DNA from: Pseudoalteromonas piscicida
Lineage (GTDB): Bacteria > Pseudomonadota > Gammaproteobacteria > Enterobacterales > Alteromonadaceae
Assembly (NCBI RefSeq): GCF_002744175.1
Contig: NZ_NKHF01000001.1
Location: 48,152 to 112,151, forward strand
Reading direction: 5' to 3'
Length of the DNA: 64,000 nucleotides
In this document: positions 44,632-53,542 of the stretch, in pieces
How the letters are laid out: each line of letters opens with the position of its first letter
Numbering within the stretch: the stretch's first letter is position 1
Made by a program: the position numbers and the translations under genes
Notes under the pieces: generated by a model
What the model saw: only the letters and a program-made list of their open reading frames with translations
Database searches by the model: none
Told to the model about the DNA's origin: nothing

Positions 44632-45255
44632 TTACTGACTCTTCTTTGTTTTTTGTACTTGTGACCAATTAATTGCACTGGCTAATAGCATTTCTCTTAA
44701 TGTCAGCCTGCGTGGTGCAGTTGCTCTGCCATAATGCCACATATGACCACAACAAGCCGCCACCATCAAAGCCTTGGTTGGCTTTAACAATTGCATAGAT
44801 TGCGAGTTGCTTGACGCTAAACTATCACCGCTAACACTAAACCAACCAAATTGATTACAATGGAGCTTACCGGCATCGGTGACTTGATCTACGCTGTCTA
44901 ATCGCACTGTGGTGCCTGTTAATTCTGCATAAAGCACCGGAACCACTAAACCCACACTAACCTTGTTAGTAAAAAACGCTGTGTTTGCCGCTTTATCACT
45001 TTTTGGTTGTGGCCGTTGTTTTGCTAACCAACACCCATTAAAGCTATCTAACTCAAGTGGTACTTCACCTTGAATGATGTGCGTGGCAGCTCGCTCAACA
45101 TAATACGGCAAGCTGTTTAACAAACGCTGAAGGCGTTGATGATCGGATAATTCAGCAAGCTTAGGTAACTCTCTGGCATAAAATACATTCACAAGCTCTG
45201 CAAACATCAGGCGCGATGCTTCGTCATACCAGATTGTATTTTGCTGCTGCTCCAA
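44632..45255 (-). CDS. Conserved hypothetical protein upstream of ftsB
   Basis: I do not recognise this 207-residue protein. It has no signal peptide; the N-terminal half looks helical (DEASRLMFAELVNVFYARELPKL and a following helix) and the centre strand-rich, with a C-terminal LTLREMLLASAINWSQVQ helix. The start is TTG at 45255, supported by a strong AGGAGG four bases upstream. It precedes ftsB by 38 bases in the same direction, so it may share that transcript. Frame and codon use are like its neighbours; it is probably a lineage-restricted gene. Confidence 0.65.
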   Translation of the reverse strand: MEQQQNTIWYDEASRLMFAELVNVFYARELPKLAELSDHQRLQRLLNSLPYYVERAATHIIQGEVPLELDSFNGCWLAKQRPQPKSDKAANTAFFTNKVSVGLVVPVLYAELTGTTVRLDSVDQVTDAGKLHCNQFGWFSVSGDSLASSNSQSMQLLKPTKALMVAACCGHMWHYGRATAPRRLTLREMLLASAINWSQVQKTKKSQ

Positions 45256-45355
45256 AACGCCTCCTATCAGTACAATCTACTTTTGTAGACTGGTGTACAT
45301 CCTTTATACACTAGCCATGTGTCAAATCAAAGCAAAGCGGTTGGTTCAATAAGCC

Positions 45356-45826
45356 CTAAGGTTTGGTTCCTAATTTAGCTTGCCCCTCAGCCATAAATTG
45401 TACAACCGAGCTGCGTTTTTTGCCTATTAAAAAACTCCCGTCTGTTAAAAACATAAAGTTTTGCCAACAACGTTTAAACACGTCAAACCGCGTTTCAATC
45501 ACATCATCTCGAGAAAGGCAAAAGTAAACCGTAGTGTTGTCCTGCCAATCAAGGAACTGCTCAATCACCTCAGGAAACGCTTCACCCGCTTCCCATGGCT
45601 GCTCCCAGTTGAGCGCCTCTTGCCACGACTCAGCCTTTCCTACCCAATCATTTTTATCGAAAAAGTCGGGATGGTCTTTCTCATTACTGACCATAGTACT
45701 CCACAGTACCGCAGCGCGAGCCGCTGTCATTGGCTTGATCAACGCCAAGTCGGATGCTTCAATTGGAAGATCTTTATGCTTGAAAACCCAAGCTTTCTTA
45801 TAATCGTCCAGCGCAATATAATTCAT
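45356..45826 (-). CDS. DUF2947 family protein
   Basis: The 156-residue soluble protein starts MNYIALDDYKKAWVFKHKDL and contains the tryptophan-rich segment WVGKAESWQEALNWEQPW and the later RFDVFKRCWQNFMFLTDGSF, which fit the DUF2947 family of Vibrio, Shewanella and Pseudoalteromonas. No function is known and no catalytic motif is evident. It is divergent from the DUF1653 gene. Confidence 0.8.
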   Translation of the reverse strand: MNYIALDDYKKAWVFKHKDLPIEASDLALIKPMTAARAAVLWSTMVSNEKDHPDFFDKNDWVGKAESWQEALNWEQPWEAGEAFPEVIEQFLDWQDNTTVYFCLSRDDVIETRFDVFKRCWQNFMFLTDGSFLIGKKRSSVVQFMAEGQAKLGTKP

Positions 45827-45910
45827 CTTTAAACACCTTCAGTCTTAATGGCACGGATTATAACATTTCAGCCCGTCTCGTACGGCTTTTATTTTTGGAG
45901 CTTGAAATTA

Positions 45911-46147
45911 GTGGATATCACACCAGGCATTTACCGCCACTACAAAGGAAAACTTTACCGCGTGCATGCATTAGCAACACACAGTGAAACACAAGAGCAG
46001 CAAGTGGTGTATCAAACTTTGTATGGCGATATGAGCTTTTGGGTTCGCCCCCTAGAGATGTTTTTAGAAGAAGTGGTCGTCGAGGGTAGATCAGTGCCCC
46101 GCTTTAGCTTGATCGAACCAGAAGCAGGGTTGGCAGCGAAAAGCTGA
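45911..46147 (+). CDS. DUF1653 family protein
   Basis: The 78-residue protein contains the DUF1653 pattern [29 protein letters not shown] and [11 protein letters not shown] choose GTG 45911, ten bases after GGAG, because homologues begin right before DITPG; an ATG at 45848 would add 21 residues with no family resemblance and lies inside the upstream control region. The family is small and of unknown function. It precedes the MoxR gene by 46 bases. Confidence 0.8.
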   Translation: MDITPGIYRHYKGKLYRVHALATHSETQEQQVVYQTLYGDMSFWVRPLEMFLEEVVVEGRSVPRFSLIEPEAGLAAKS

Positions 46148-46193
46148 TTGTGGCAAGATGAGCCTATCTCATCTGACCACAAGAAGTTGAACT

Positions 46194-47027
46194 ATGTTTA
46201 AAGGTACTGATCAGTATATTGCTACCTCAGCGCTACAACAGGCCGTCAATGCGGCCATTGTTTTAGAAAAACCACTATTAATCAAAGGTGAGCCAGGTAC
46301 AGGTAAAACCTTATTGGCCGAGGAGCTAGCCAAGAGCTTAAACACTGAGCTTATTCAATGGCACATTAAGTCGACCACGAAAGCACAGCAAGGTCTATAC
46401 GAATATGATGCGGTTTCGCGTTTACGCGATAGCCAACTTGGCGATCCGCGCGTTAATGATGTGGGTAATTACATCATCAAAGGTAAGCTGTGGCAGGCAT
46501 TCACCGCAGAACAACGCCCCGTTTTACTAATCGACGAGATCGATAAAGCAGATATTGAGTTTCCTAATGATCTGCTGTTAGAACTTGATAAAATGGAGTT
46601 TCATGTTTACGAAACCAACGAGCAAGTAAAAGCCAAAGTTCGCCCAATTGTAATTATTACCTCTAACAATGAAAAAGAACTCCCAGACGCATTTTTACGT
46701 CGTTGCTTTTTCCACTATATCGACTTCCCGACCAAAGAAGAAATGCAGCAGATCGTGGATGTACACTTTCCACATATTAAAGCGAGTTTGGTACAACGCG
46801 CACTCGAAAGCTTTTTCCAATTACGTGAAACACCAAACTTAAAGAAAAAACCAAGCACGAGTGAATTACTCGATTGGTTAAAACTACTACTTGCGGAAGA
46901 TATTTCCCCTGACGCGCTGCATGACAAATCTAACCAAGGTGGCCTAATGCCGTTGTTTGGTGCACTACTTAAAAACGAGCAAGACGTTTCTTTGGTTGAG
47001 AAACTCGCCTTTATGAGCCGCCGCTGA
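46194..47027 (+). CDS. MoxR-type AAA+ ATPase
   Basis: The 277-residue ATPase has Walker A GEPGTGKTLL near residue 33, Walker B VLLIDEIDKAD, sensor 1 VIITSNNEKELPDAFLRRCF and an arginine finger in the same segment. The MoxR family typically works with a von Willebrand factor A partner to insert metals or remodel protein complexes. The partner gene starts two bases after this stop. Target proteins are not evident: no metal enzyme, secretion or dehydrogenase gene lies beside the pair. Confidence 0.9.
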   Translation: MFKGTDQYIATSALQQAVNAAIVLEKPLLIKGEPGTGKTLLAEELAKSLNTELIQWHIKSTTKAQQGLYEYDAVSRLRDSQLGDPRVNDVGNYIIKGKLWQAFTAEQRPVLLIDEIDKADIEFPNDLLLELDKMEFHVYETNEQVKAKVRPIVIITSNNEKELPDAFLRRCFFHYIDFPTKEEMQQIVDVHFPHIKASLVQRALESFFQLRETPNLKKKPSTSELLDWLKLLLAEDISPDALHDKSNQGGLMPLFGALLKNEQDVSLVEKLAFMSRR

Positions 47028-47029
47028 TC

Positions 47030-48214
47030 ATGCTCATCGATTTTGTACTGACACTAAGGCGTTATGGAATAAAGGCAAGTCTGCGCGAATTACTCGATTG
47101 TTTAGAGGCACTTGATAAAGAAGTGTGCTTTGCCGATCTGGACAGCTTTTACTTTTTGGCAAAAACAATTTTCGTCAAAGATGAAACCTTGTTCGATAAA
47201 TTCGACCGAGCGTTTGCGGATTATTTTGAAGGAATAGAATCTATTGATCTCTTCTCCCAATTACAGCAGCAACAACTGCCCGCTGATTGGCTGCGTAAAG
47301 AGTTTGAAAAATCGCTCTCAGAAGAAGAAAAGGCCAAACTCAAGGCCATGGGTGGACTCGATAAACTCCTTGAGACATTAAAGTCGCGCTTGGCAGAACA
47401 ACAAAAACGCCATGCCGGTGGTAATAAGTGGGTTGGTACGGGGGGGACTTCTCCTTTTGGCGCTTATGGCTACAACCCTGAAGGGATCCGCATTGGCCAA
47501 GACGGAAATCGCCACCGTAGAGCGGTCAAAGTGTGGGATAAACGGCAGTATCGCAATCTCGACAGTAATACCGACATCAGTAGCCGCAATATCAAATTAG
47601 CACTTAAGCAATTGCGTAAATTTGCACGCAGTGGAGCAAGCGATCAGCTCGATTTAAATGAGACCATTCGTGCTACTGCAAGACAAGGCGGTATGTTAGA
47701 TGTAAAAATGGCACCAGAGCGACATAACTCAGTAAAAGTATTGATGCTGTTTGATATTGGCGGCTCTATGGATGACCATATCCAGCTTTGTGAGCAACTG
47801 TTCAGTGCAGCGCACAGCGAATTTAAGCATCTTGAGTTTTTTTACTTTCACAATTGTGTTTACGAACAAGTTTGGCAAGATAACCAACGTCGCGACAGCG
47901 AATTACTCGACACCTATCAACTGATTAATCGCTACGGCGCTGACTATCGACTGATCTTCGTCGGAGATGCGACCATGGGCCCTTATGAAATCACCTATCC
48001 TGGTGGTAGCGTAGAGCACTGGAATCAAGAGGCTGGCGCAACTTGGCTGAATCGCTTAACCAATCACTTTAGCAAGGTAGCCTGGCTTAACCCCCAGCCA
48101 CAAAGTTATTGGCCGTATTATCATTCTATTGAACTGATAAACCAATTAATGCAAAACCGGATGTATCCTCTCACCATTGAAGGGCTAAGCGAAGCCTTTA
48201 AAGAGTTAAGCTAG
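47030..48214 (+). CDS. VWA domain protein (CoxE-like), MoxR partner
   Basis: The 394-residue protein has an N-terminal helical part (LIDFVLTLRRYGIKASLREL), a charged linker, a GGNKWVGTGGTSPFGAYGYN glycine-rich stretch near residue 130, and a C-terminal VWA domain. The MIDAS motif there is DIGGSM, a DxGxS variant of DxSxS, followed by LIFVGDATMGPYE. This layout matches CoxE-like VWA proteins paired with MoxR ATPases. It starts two bases after the ATPase gene, so the two are translationally linked. Confidence 0.88.
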   Translation: MLIDFVLTLRRYGIKASLRELLDCLEALDKEVCFADLDSFYFLAKTIFVKDETLFDKFDRAFADYFEGIESIDLFSQLQQQQLPADWLRKEFEKSLSEEEKAKLKAMGGLDKLLETLKSRLAEQQKRHAGGNKWVGTGGTSPFGAYGYNPEGIRIGQDGNRHRRAVKVWDKRQYRNLDSNTDISSRNIKLALKQLRKFARSGASDQLDLNETIRATARQGGMLDVKMAPERHNSVKVLMLFDIGGSMDDHIQLCEQLFSAAHSEFKHLEFFYFHNCVYEQVWQDNQRRDSELLDTYQLINRYGADYRLIFVGDATMGPYEITYPGGSVEHWNQEAGATWLNRLTNHFSKVAWLNPQPQSYWPYYHSIELINQLMQNRMYPLTIEGLSEAFKELS

Positions 48215-48219
48215 CGTCG

Positions 48220-48253
48220 TGCTGCTTGCAAGCCAGATGCCTTGCAAGCGGCA
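48220..48253. terminator. Hairpin between the VWA gene and the response regulator gene
   Basis: TGCTGCTTGCAAG and CTTGCAAGCGGCA (one mismatch) flank CCAGATGC in the 46-base gap between convergent genes. No T-run follows, so its terminator role is probable from position only. Confidence 0.5.
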
Positions 48254-48260
48254 ACACTCG

Positions 48261-48914
48261 CTAGTCATTTGCTTCTATAGGTTCTAGTTGTAGTTTTGAA
48301 GCGATTAGTACTGCTTGAGTGCGATTATATACACCCAGCTTTCTGAAAATAGCAGTAATGTGTGCTTTCACCGTCGCCTCAGAAATATTTAATTCGTAAG
48401 CGATTTGCTTATTCAATAATCCTTCGTGTAGGTACTGCAACACTTTATATTGCTGCGGTGTCAATGAAGCGACTTGTTGGGCTAGCGCTTTATCTTCGCC
48501 CTCAAGCGAAGCAACTTTGTCTTTCATGCCCTCAGGCAGCCAAATTTCGCCCTCAAGTACTTGCTCTATGGCTTCGGTAATTTGTTCAACAGACGCCGCT
48601 TTTGGAATAAATCCCATTGCGCCATATCCCATCACCTTGGAAATGATAGAAAGATCTTCGCTTCCCGAAACCACAACAACAGGCAGGCTAGGATGATCCT
48701 CTCGGATCCGAATAAGCCCATATAAATCACCATTGCCCGGCATATGTAAATCGAGCAGGAGTAAGTCTAATTCTTCTTGTTGTTGTAAGACCGAGAGCGT
48801 AGTGTCAAAGTTTTCAGATTCGAATACCTCTAGCCCTTCAAACTGCGCTTTTAGTGCCCCCTTAAGCGCCTCTCGAAATAGAGGATGATCATCCGCGATT
48901 AAAAACTGATACAT
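48261..48914 (-). CDS. LuxR-family response regulator, CrbR/ErdR-like
   Basis: The 217-residue regulator has an N-terminal receiver domain: DD at residues 8-9, phospho-acceptor Asp55 in LLLLDLHMPGNG, Ser in VVVVSGSED, and Lys in FIPKAAS. It ends in a LuxR-type HTH (SLTPQQYKVLQYLHEGLLNK then ISEATVKAHITAIFRKLGV). Vibrio CrbR and Pseudomonas ErdR, regulators of this kind, activate acs. The gene lies just downstream of acs on the same strand, which supports that role, though the cognate kinase is not in the window. Confidence 0.85.
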   Translation of the reverse strand: MYQFLIADDHPLFREALKGALKAQFEGLEVFESENFDTTLSVLQQQEELDLLLLDLHMPGNGDLYGLIRIREDHPSLPVVVVSGSEDLSIISKVMGYGAMGFIPKAASVEQITEAIEQVLEGEIWLPEGMKDKVASLEGEDKALAQQVASLTPQQYKVLQYLHEGLLNKQIAYELNISEATVKAHITAIFRKLGVYNRTQAVLIASKLQLEPIEAND

Positions 48915-48999
48915 GCTATGCTCCTAAAAAATCGCTGTTATCGTAAAGATAACAGCCGTTATAGTATGTTTATATTAGGTCGCAATTCAAGTTATTCAG

Positions 49000-50940
49000 T
49001 TAACGATTCAATCTATTCTCGATTAATTCATCAACCACACTTGGATCGGCAAGTGTAGACGTGTCTCCTAACTGCTGATATTCGTTGGCAGCAATCTTAC
49101 GCAAAATACGACGCATAATTTTACCTGAACGTGTTTTTGGTAAGCCAGGTGACCACTGGATCATATCAGGAGCCGCAATTGGGCTAAGCTCTTTACGCAC
49201 CCAATTTCTTACTTCTTTTGTCAACTCGTCTGATACTGTTACCCCTTCATTTGGAGTGATATAGACATAAATACCTTGGCCTTTAATATCGTGCGGATAG
49301 CCTACTACAGCGGCTTCCGCCACGGCTTCATGTGCAACCAGCGCGCTTTCAATTTCAGCAGTACCAAGACGGTGACCAGAAACGTTAAGTACGTCATCTA
49401 CACGACCAGTTATCCAGTAATAACCATCTTCATCGCGACGACAGCCATCGCCGGTAAAATAGACCCCAGGATAAGCTGAAAAATAGGTCTGCTCAAAGCG
49501 CTCATGGTCTCCATACACAGTGCGAGCTTGTGACGGCCAACTGTCTAAAATGACAAGATTACCTTCGGTCGCGCCAGCCAGCGTGTTGCCTTCAGCATCA
49601 AATAGTGCTGGAGCAATACCAAAAAATGGACGAGTAGCTGAGCCCGGCTTAAGTGCCGTTGCACCCGGCAAAGGCGTGATCATGATGCCGCCCGTTTCAG
49701 TTTGCCACCAAGTATCCACAATCGGACAATCGCTATTCCCAATCTGCTCGTAGTACCAAGACCAAGCTTCAGGATTAATAGGTTCACCTACTGAGCCAAG
49801 AATACGTAAGCTATTGCGCTTAGAGCTTGCTGTGGGCTCGTCACCTTTTGCCATTAAGGCACGGATTGCAGTAGGCGCGGTATACAAAATAGTAACGCCA
49901 TGTTTATCAACAATTTCACCCATACGCCCAGACGTTGGATAGGTTGGTACGCCTTCAAAAACGACTTGTGTACAACCATTTACCAGCGGGCCATATGCAA
50001 TGTAACTGTGGCCTGTGATCCACCCAACATCGGCACTACACCAGTAAATATCATCTTCTTGAAGGTCAAATACATACTCGTGGGTCATTGAAGCATACAC
50101 CAGATAACCACCGGTAGTATGAACCACGCCTTTCGGCTGACCGGTAGAGCCTGAAGTATAGAGAATAAAAAGCGGGTCTTCCGCGTTCATCATTTCAGGT
50201 TCACATTCTGCGGGCTTATCAGCAACAAGCTCATGCCACCATACATCATGGGCATTCCACTCAACTTCACCACCGGTTAATTGGTGTACCACTACATGCT
50301 CAATAGTGGTCACGCCGGCTTGTGCCACCGCCTCATCCACATTTGCCTTTAGTGGTACACTGTTACCACCACGACGGCCTTCATCGGACGTGATGACCAC
50401 TTTGGCACCGGAGTCTTTAATACGATCTGCAATGGCGGAAGGAGAGAAGCCACCAAATACCACAGAGTGGATAGCACCAACTCTAGCACAAGCTTGCATC
50501 GCATAAATCGCCTGTGGCGTCATAGGCATATAAATCGCGACGCGGTCGCCTTTTTGTACTCCTAGACTCTTTAAGCCATTTGCCAATTTAGCAACTTCGT
50601 CGTGCAGTTGTTGGTAAGTGATGTGTTCGGAATGCTCTGGGTTGTCCCCTTCCCAGATTAACGCAACTTTGTCGGCATGTTTGGCAAGGTGTCTATCGAT
50701 ACAGTTGTAAGAGGCGTTGAGTACACCATCTTCATACCACTTGATATTGATATGACCTTTATCGAATGAGGTGTTTTTAACTTTGCTATACGGCTTGAAC
50801 CATTCTAAACGTTGACCGTGCTCTTTCCAAAATTCTGCGGGGTCATCAATCGACTTTTGATATAGTTCTTGGTATTGCTCGTCGTTGATTAGTGCTGCGT
50901 TCTTGATTTTTTCAGGAACTGGATAAATGCTCTGTGACAT
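49000..50940 (-). CDS. acs: Acetyl-CoA synthetase
   Basis: Acs activates acetate to acetyl-CoA through acetyl-AMP. The 646-residue enzyme contains the AMP-binding motif [50 protein letters not shown], and [11 protein letters not shown], where the lysine is the site of regulatory acetylation in homologues. I choose ATG 50940 ([11 protein letters not shown]), preceded by GGAG at good spacing, over an upstream start that would add 20 non-conserved residues. The leader contains two small dyads. Confidence 0.97.
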   Translation of the reverse strand: MSQSIYPVPEKIKNAALINDEQYQELYQKSIDDPAEFWKEHGQRLEWFKPYSKVKNTSFDKGHINIKWYEDGVLNASYNCIDRHLAKHADKVALIWEGDNPEHSEHITYQQLHDEVAKLANGLKSLGVQKGDRVAIYMPMTPQAIYAMQACARVGAIHSVVFGGFSPSAIADRIKDSGAKVVITSDEGRRGGNSVPLKANVDEAVAQAGVTTIEHVVVHQLTGGEVEWNAHDVWWHELVADKPAECEPEMMNAEDPLFILYTSGSTGQPKGVVHTTGGYLVYASMTHEYVFDLQEDDIYWCSADVGWITGHSYIAYGPLVNGCTQVVFEGVPTYPTSGRMGEIVDKHGVTILYTAPTAIRALMAKGDEPTASSKRNSLRILGSVGEPINPEAWSWYYEQIGNSDCPIVDTWWQTETGGIMITPLPGATALKPGSATRPFFGIAPALFDAEGNTLAGATEGNLVILDSWPSQARTVYGDHERFEQTYFSAYPGVYFTGDGCRRDEDGYYWITGRVDDVLNVSGHRLGTAEIESALVAHEAVAEAAVVGYPHDIKGQGIYVYITPNEGVTVSDELTKEVRNWVRKELSPIAAPDMIQWSPGLPKTRSGKIMRRILRKIAANEYQQLGDTSTLADPSVVDELIENRLNR

Positions 50941-50963
50941 AGTCATCTCCATTATATTTAGAG

Positions 50964-51013
50964 GTCTAGGTCTGCTAGACACGCTTTTCATAAGGATCAC
51001 CCAGCCTTGGGTG
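50964..51013. promoter_or_regulatory. Dyads in the acs leader
   Basis: GTCTAG-GTCTG-CTAGAC (50964-50980) and CACCCA-GCCT-TGGGTG (50998-51013) lie in the region upstream of the acs start. They could be operator half-site pairs or 5'-UTR hairpins. No regulator is assigned. Confidence 0.35.
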
Positions 51014-51080
51014 TTTAAGTATTAGACCTTAGTTGTAGAACAGCCACAATTGTAAAAGTTTCAACTCAAATTCTTTTTAT

Positions 51081-51165
51081 TTATACCAATGAGTTTAATC
51101 AAGTGATCTATGTTGAGGCGGTTAGTATCAGGTTTACTCCCTCAAATTGAGCAAGTATTAAACCT
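51081..51165. repeat. Dispersed palindromic repeat, copy 2
   Basis: This part of the 385-base acs/porin gap holds TTATACCAAT (51081-51090), AGTTTAATCAAGT (51092-51104, shared with 34932-34944) and a 25-base segment at 51137-51161. The last is the near-identical inverse of 30714-30738 and centres on CTCAAATTGAG. The combination suggests a small mobile or REP-class element. Nothing else in the gap, apart from the acs leader dyads and the presumed porin promoter, stands out. Confidence 0.6.
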
Positions 51166-51325
51166 ACGCCCCCCTGTTAAACAGCGCAGTTCAAGGGTAT
51201 GCCACCTTAGTCTAATAGACCAATAGATAATTGAGTAAAAACCAACCTTAAACAACAGTTAGTGGTGATTTAAATGAATATCAGCTGGTGCCAACTGCAA
51301 AGCACAGCTATTGAGGAACTGGAAT

Positions 51326-52486
51326 ATGACAACGAAAAATATAAATAAAAAACTGCTCGCAGTTGCAATCAGTAGTCTCTGCGCGCTCCCTGCTACAGCA
51401 GCCGAAATTGGCGATACAAAAGTAAATTATGGTGGCTACATCAAGCTTGATGCTATTTGGAGTGACTTTTCTGATGGCGCTTTAGGCGCACAAAATATTG
51501 GTCGTGACTTTTATGTGCCAGGCACTACACCGGTGGGAGTGAATACCGACAGCGATGCTGTTTTTGATATGCATGCGCGCCAATCCCGCTTTAATTTAGC
51601 TACCGATACTAAGCTTGATGATGGCAGTAGCATTAAAACTAAAATTGAGCTCGACTTTATTGCTTCAACTGGGGGAAATGAGCGCGTCAGTAACTCTTAC
51701 TCACCGCGTATTCGACAAGCATTTGTGACCTACAAAGGCTTTTTATTCGGACAGGCTTGGTCAAACTTCCAGAATGTCAGTGCGCTACCTGAAACATTGG
51801 ATTTTGTTGGCCCGGCAGAAGGCACCGTATTTGTTCGACAAGCGATGGCAAAATACACCACGGGCAACTGGTCGTTTTCGATTGAGAACCCAGAAAGTAC
51901 GGTTACAACAGCCGATAGTGGCCGAGTTGTGACCGATGACGCTAGCATGCCTGATTTCACAGCGCGTTATACGCATAACGCCGATTGGGGTCACCTTGCG
52001 GTCGCGGCACTTGCACGTCAAATTACTTACAAAGTCGCAGGGGCTGATGAGTCTGAAAGTTCTTTTGGTGTTAGTGCCTCAGGCCGAGTTAATTTCGGTA
52101 AAAACAATCTAAAGTTTATGCTAACGCAAGGTCAGGGGTTAGGTCGTTATATTGGTTTAAATGTTGCGAATGGGGCCGTCTATGATGGCAATTCATTGCA
52201 TGCAATTGATTCAACCTCAGGCTTTATTGCCTACCAGCATAATTGGAGCGATCAACTCCGCTCTACATTCTTATATTCATTTTTTAATGCTGACAATGAA
52301 AGTGATTTGCTCACAATTACTGGCGACCCAACAAAGTCGAGCATGAGTTACAGTGCCAACCTGCTTTATTCACCAGTTAAAAAACTGACTTTTGGCGCAG
52401 AATATAAGATGGGCACTCGCGAAACGGAAAGCGGCCTTGAAGGTGACTTAGACAGATTGCAGCTTTCTGTAAAATACGTGTTTTAA
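51326..52486 (+). CDS. DcaP-like outer-membrane porin
   Basis: The 386-residue precursor has a signal peptide (MTTKNINKKLLAVAISSLCA to ATAA). The mature protein has an amphipathic beta-barrel with the DcaP-type start VNYGGYIKLDAIWSDF, RQSRFNLATDTKLDDG, KTKIELDFIAS and RQAFVTYKGFLFGQAWSNFQ, and a final aromatic residue in VKYVF typical of outer-membrane proteins. DcaP homologues carry dicarboxylates or peptides; the substrate here is unknown. I choose ATG 51326 (GAGGAAC eight bases before). The gene is divergent from acs and has its own terminator. Confidence 0.85.
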   Translation: MTTKNINKKLLAVAISSLCALPATAAEIGDTKVNYGGYIKLDAIWSDFSDGALGAQNIGRDFYVPGTTPVGVNTDSDAVFDMHARQSRFNLATDTKLDDGSSIKTKIELDFIASTGGNERVSNSYSPRIRQAFVTYKGFLFGQAWSNFQNVSALPETLDFVGPAEGTVFVRQAMAKYTTGNWSFSIENPESTVTTADSGRVVTDDASMPDFTARYTHNADWGHLAVAALARQITYKVAGADESESSFGVSASGRVNFGKNNLKFMLTQGQGLGRYIGLNVANGAVYDGNSLHAIDSTSGFIAYQHNWSDQLRSTFLYSFFNADNESDLLTITGDPTKSSMSYSANLLYSPVKKLTFGAEYKMGTRETESGLEGDLDRLQLSVKYVF

Positions 52487-52506
52487 CAGACGTTCACTTC
52501 CTAACT

Positions 52507-52529
52507 GCGGCCTACGGGCCGCTTTTTTT
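52507..52529 (+). terminator. Rho-independent terminator after the porin gene
   Basis: GCGGCC-TACG-GGCCGC followed by seven T residues, 21 bases after the porin stop. Confidence 0.88.
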
Positions 52530-52545
52530 GTTATTCATGGTTTGT

Positions 52546-52568
52546 TCGCGACATAAAGTCGCTGCTAC
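52546..52568 (-). repeat. REP-like hairpin D
   Basis: On the minus strand it is identical in all 23 bases to hairpin A at 34665-34687 (GTAG-CA-GCGAC-TTTAT-GTCGC-GA), about 18 kb away. Confidence 0.8.
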
Positions 52569-52579
52569 CATTTTGCTTT

Positions 52580-52597
52580 GCGACATAAAGTCGCGGC
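52580..52597 (-). repeat. Degenerate REP-like hairpin E
   Basis: On the minus strand it keeps GCGAC-TTTAT-GTCGC exactly but has lost the GTAG tetranucleotide. It lies 11 bases from hairpin D in the same orientation. Confidence 0.65.
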
Positions 52598-52602
52598 AAT
52601 AA

Positions 52603-52626
52603 AAAACCCCGCTGCCGCGGGGTTTT
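52603..52626 (-). terminator. Rho-independent terminator after hflC
   Basis: AAAACCCCGC-GGCA-GCGGGGTTTT read on the minus strand, followed by a T-run, 32 bases after the hflC stop. It ends the long hfq operon. Confidence 0.88.
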
Positions 52627-52657
52627 ATCAAGCTTTCAAAAGCAACTGATATTATTA

Positions 52658-53542
52658 TTACTGAGCTTTTGCATCCTTCATATAATCAAAGAATTTACTA
52701 TCTGGTGATAACACCATCACGTCATTCTTATCTTTAAAGGTATTTTTGTATGCTTCAAGTGAACGCACAAAGCCAAAGAACTCAGGGTCTTTGTTATACG
52801 CTTTAGCGTAAATATTTGCCGCTGTTGCATCACCAACACCACGTACTGCACGTGCATTACGCTCGGCATCCGCAAGCATTACGGTTACGCGACGGTCAAT
52901 ATCTGCACGGATCTTCTCCGCTTTTTCTTGACCTTCAGAGCGGTGCTCTTTCGCCACCGCCTGACGCTCAGCACGCATACGCTGGAAGATTGAACTGCTC
53001 ACTTCGTTAGGAAGGTTGATTTGCTTAACACGTACATCAAGTACTTCAATACCTAACTCCGTCGCGCTTTCAGAAGCTTGCACTAGTGCTTCTTCCATTA
53101 ATTCGCTACGCTCACCAGATACAATTTCTTTAATTGTACGAGAACCAAAGTTCGTTCTAAGTCCGTTGTTAACCTTTTGCTTAAGTAGCGTTTCAGCATA
53201 TTGCTTATCACCACGAGCTCGCAAGTAGTAAGAACTAAAGTCCTTCACTCGCCATTTCACATACGAATCAACGATAAGGTCTTTTTTCTCACTTGTCACG
53301 AAACGGTCTGGCTGACCATCTAGTGTCTGGATACGTGCATCTAGCTTGCGTACTTGGCTAAAGAACGGCACCTTTAGGTGCAGGCCCGGTTCGTAAACCA
53401 TCGCATCGCCATTTGCGTCTTTTTGCACCTTACTAAATAGTAATACAATCGCTCTTTGGCCTTCGTTTACAACGAAAATGCCTGAGAAAGACATGATCAC
53501 GGCAGTGACTAACAGAATGAGACTAAAATTCTTCATGTTCAT
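52658..53542 (-). CDS. hflC: HflC, modulator of FtsH
   Basis: HflC with HflK forms a membrane cage around the FtsH protease. The 294-residue SPFH/band 7 protein has an N-terminal membrane anchor (FSLILLVTAVIMSFSGIFVV), then EGQRAIVLLFSKVQ, the SPFH core with YVKWRVKDFSSYYL, and RQAVAKEHRSEGQEKAEKIR, the helical region. The ATG overlaps the last base of hflK. In many relatives purA follows hflC; here the operon ends with a terminator and REP hairpins. Confidence 0.96.
   Translation of the reverse strand: MNMKNFSLILLVTAVIMSFSGIFVVNEGQRAIVLLFSKVQKDANGDAMVYEPGLHLKVPFFSQVRKLDARIQTLDGQPDRFVTSEKKDLIVDSYVKWRVKDFSSYYLRARGDKQYAETLLKQKVNNGLRTNFGSRTIKEIVSGERSELMEEALVQASESATELGIEVLDVRVKQINLPNEVSSSIFQRMRAERQAVAKEHRSEGQEKAEKIRADIDRRVTVMLADAERNARAVRGVGDATAANIYAKAYNKDPEFFGFVRSLEAYKNTFKDKNDVMVLSPDSKFFDYMKDAKAQ

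Noticed and set aside
45848..45910. Longer DUF1653 protein starting at ATG 45848
   Set aside because: The extra 21 residues are not like the family. GTG 45911 has a GGAG at suitable spacing and gives the usual length.
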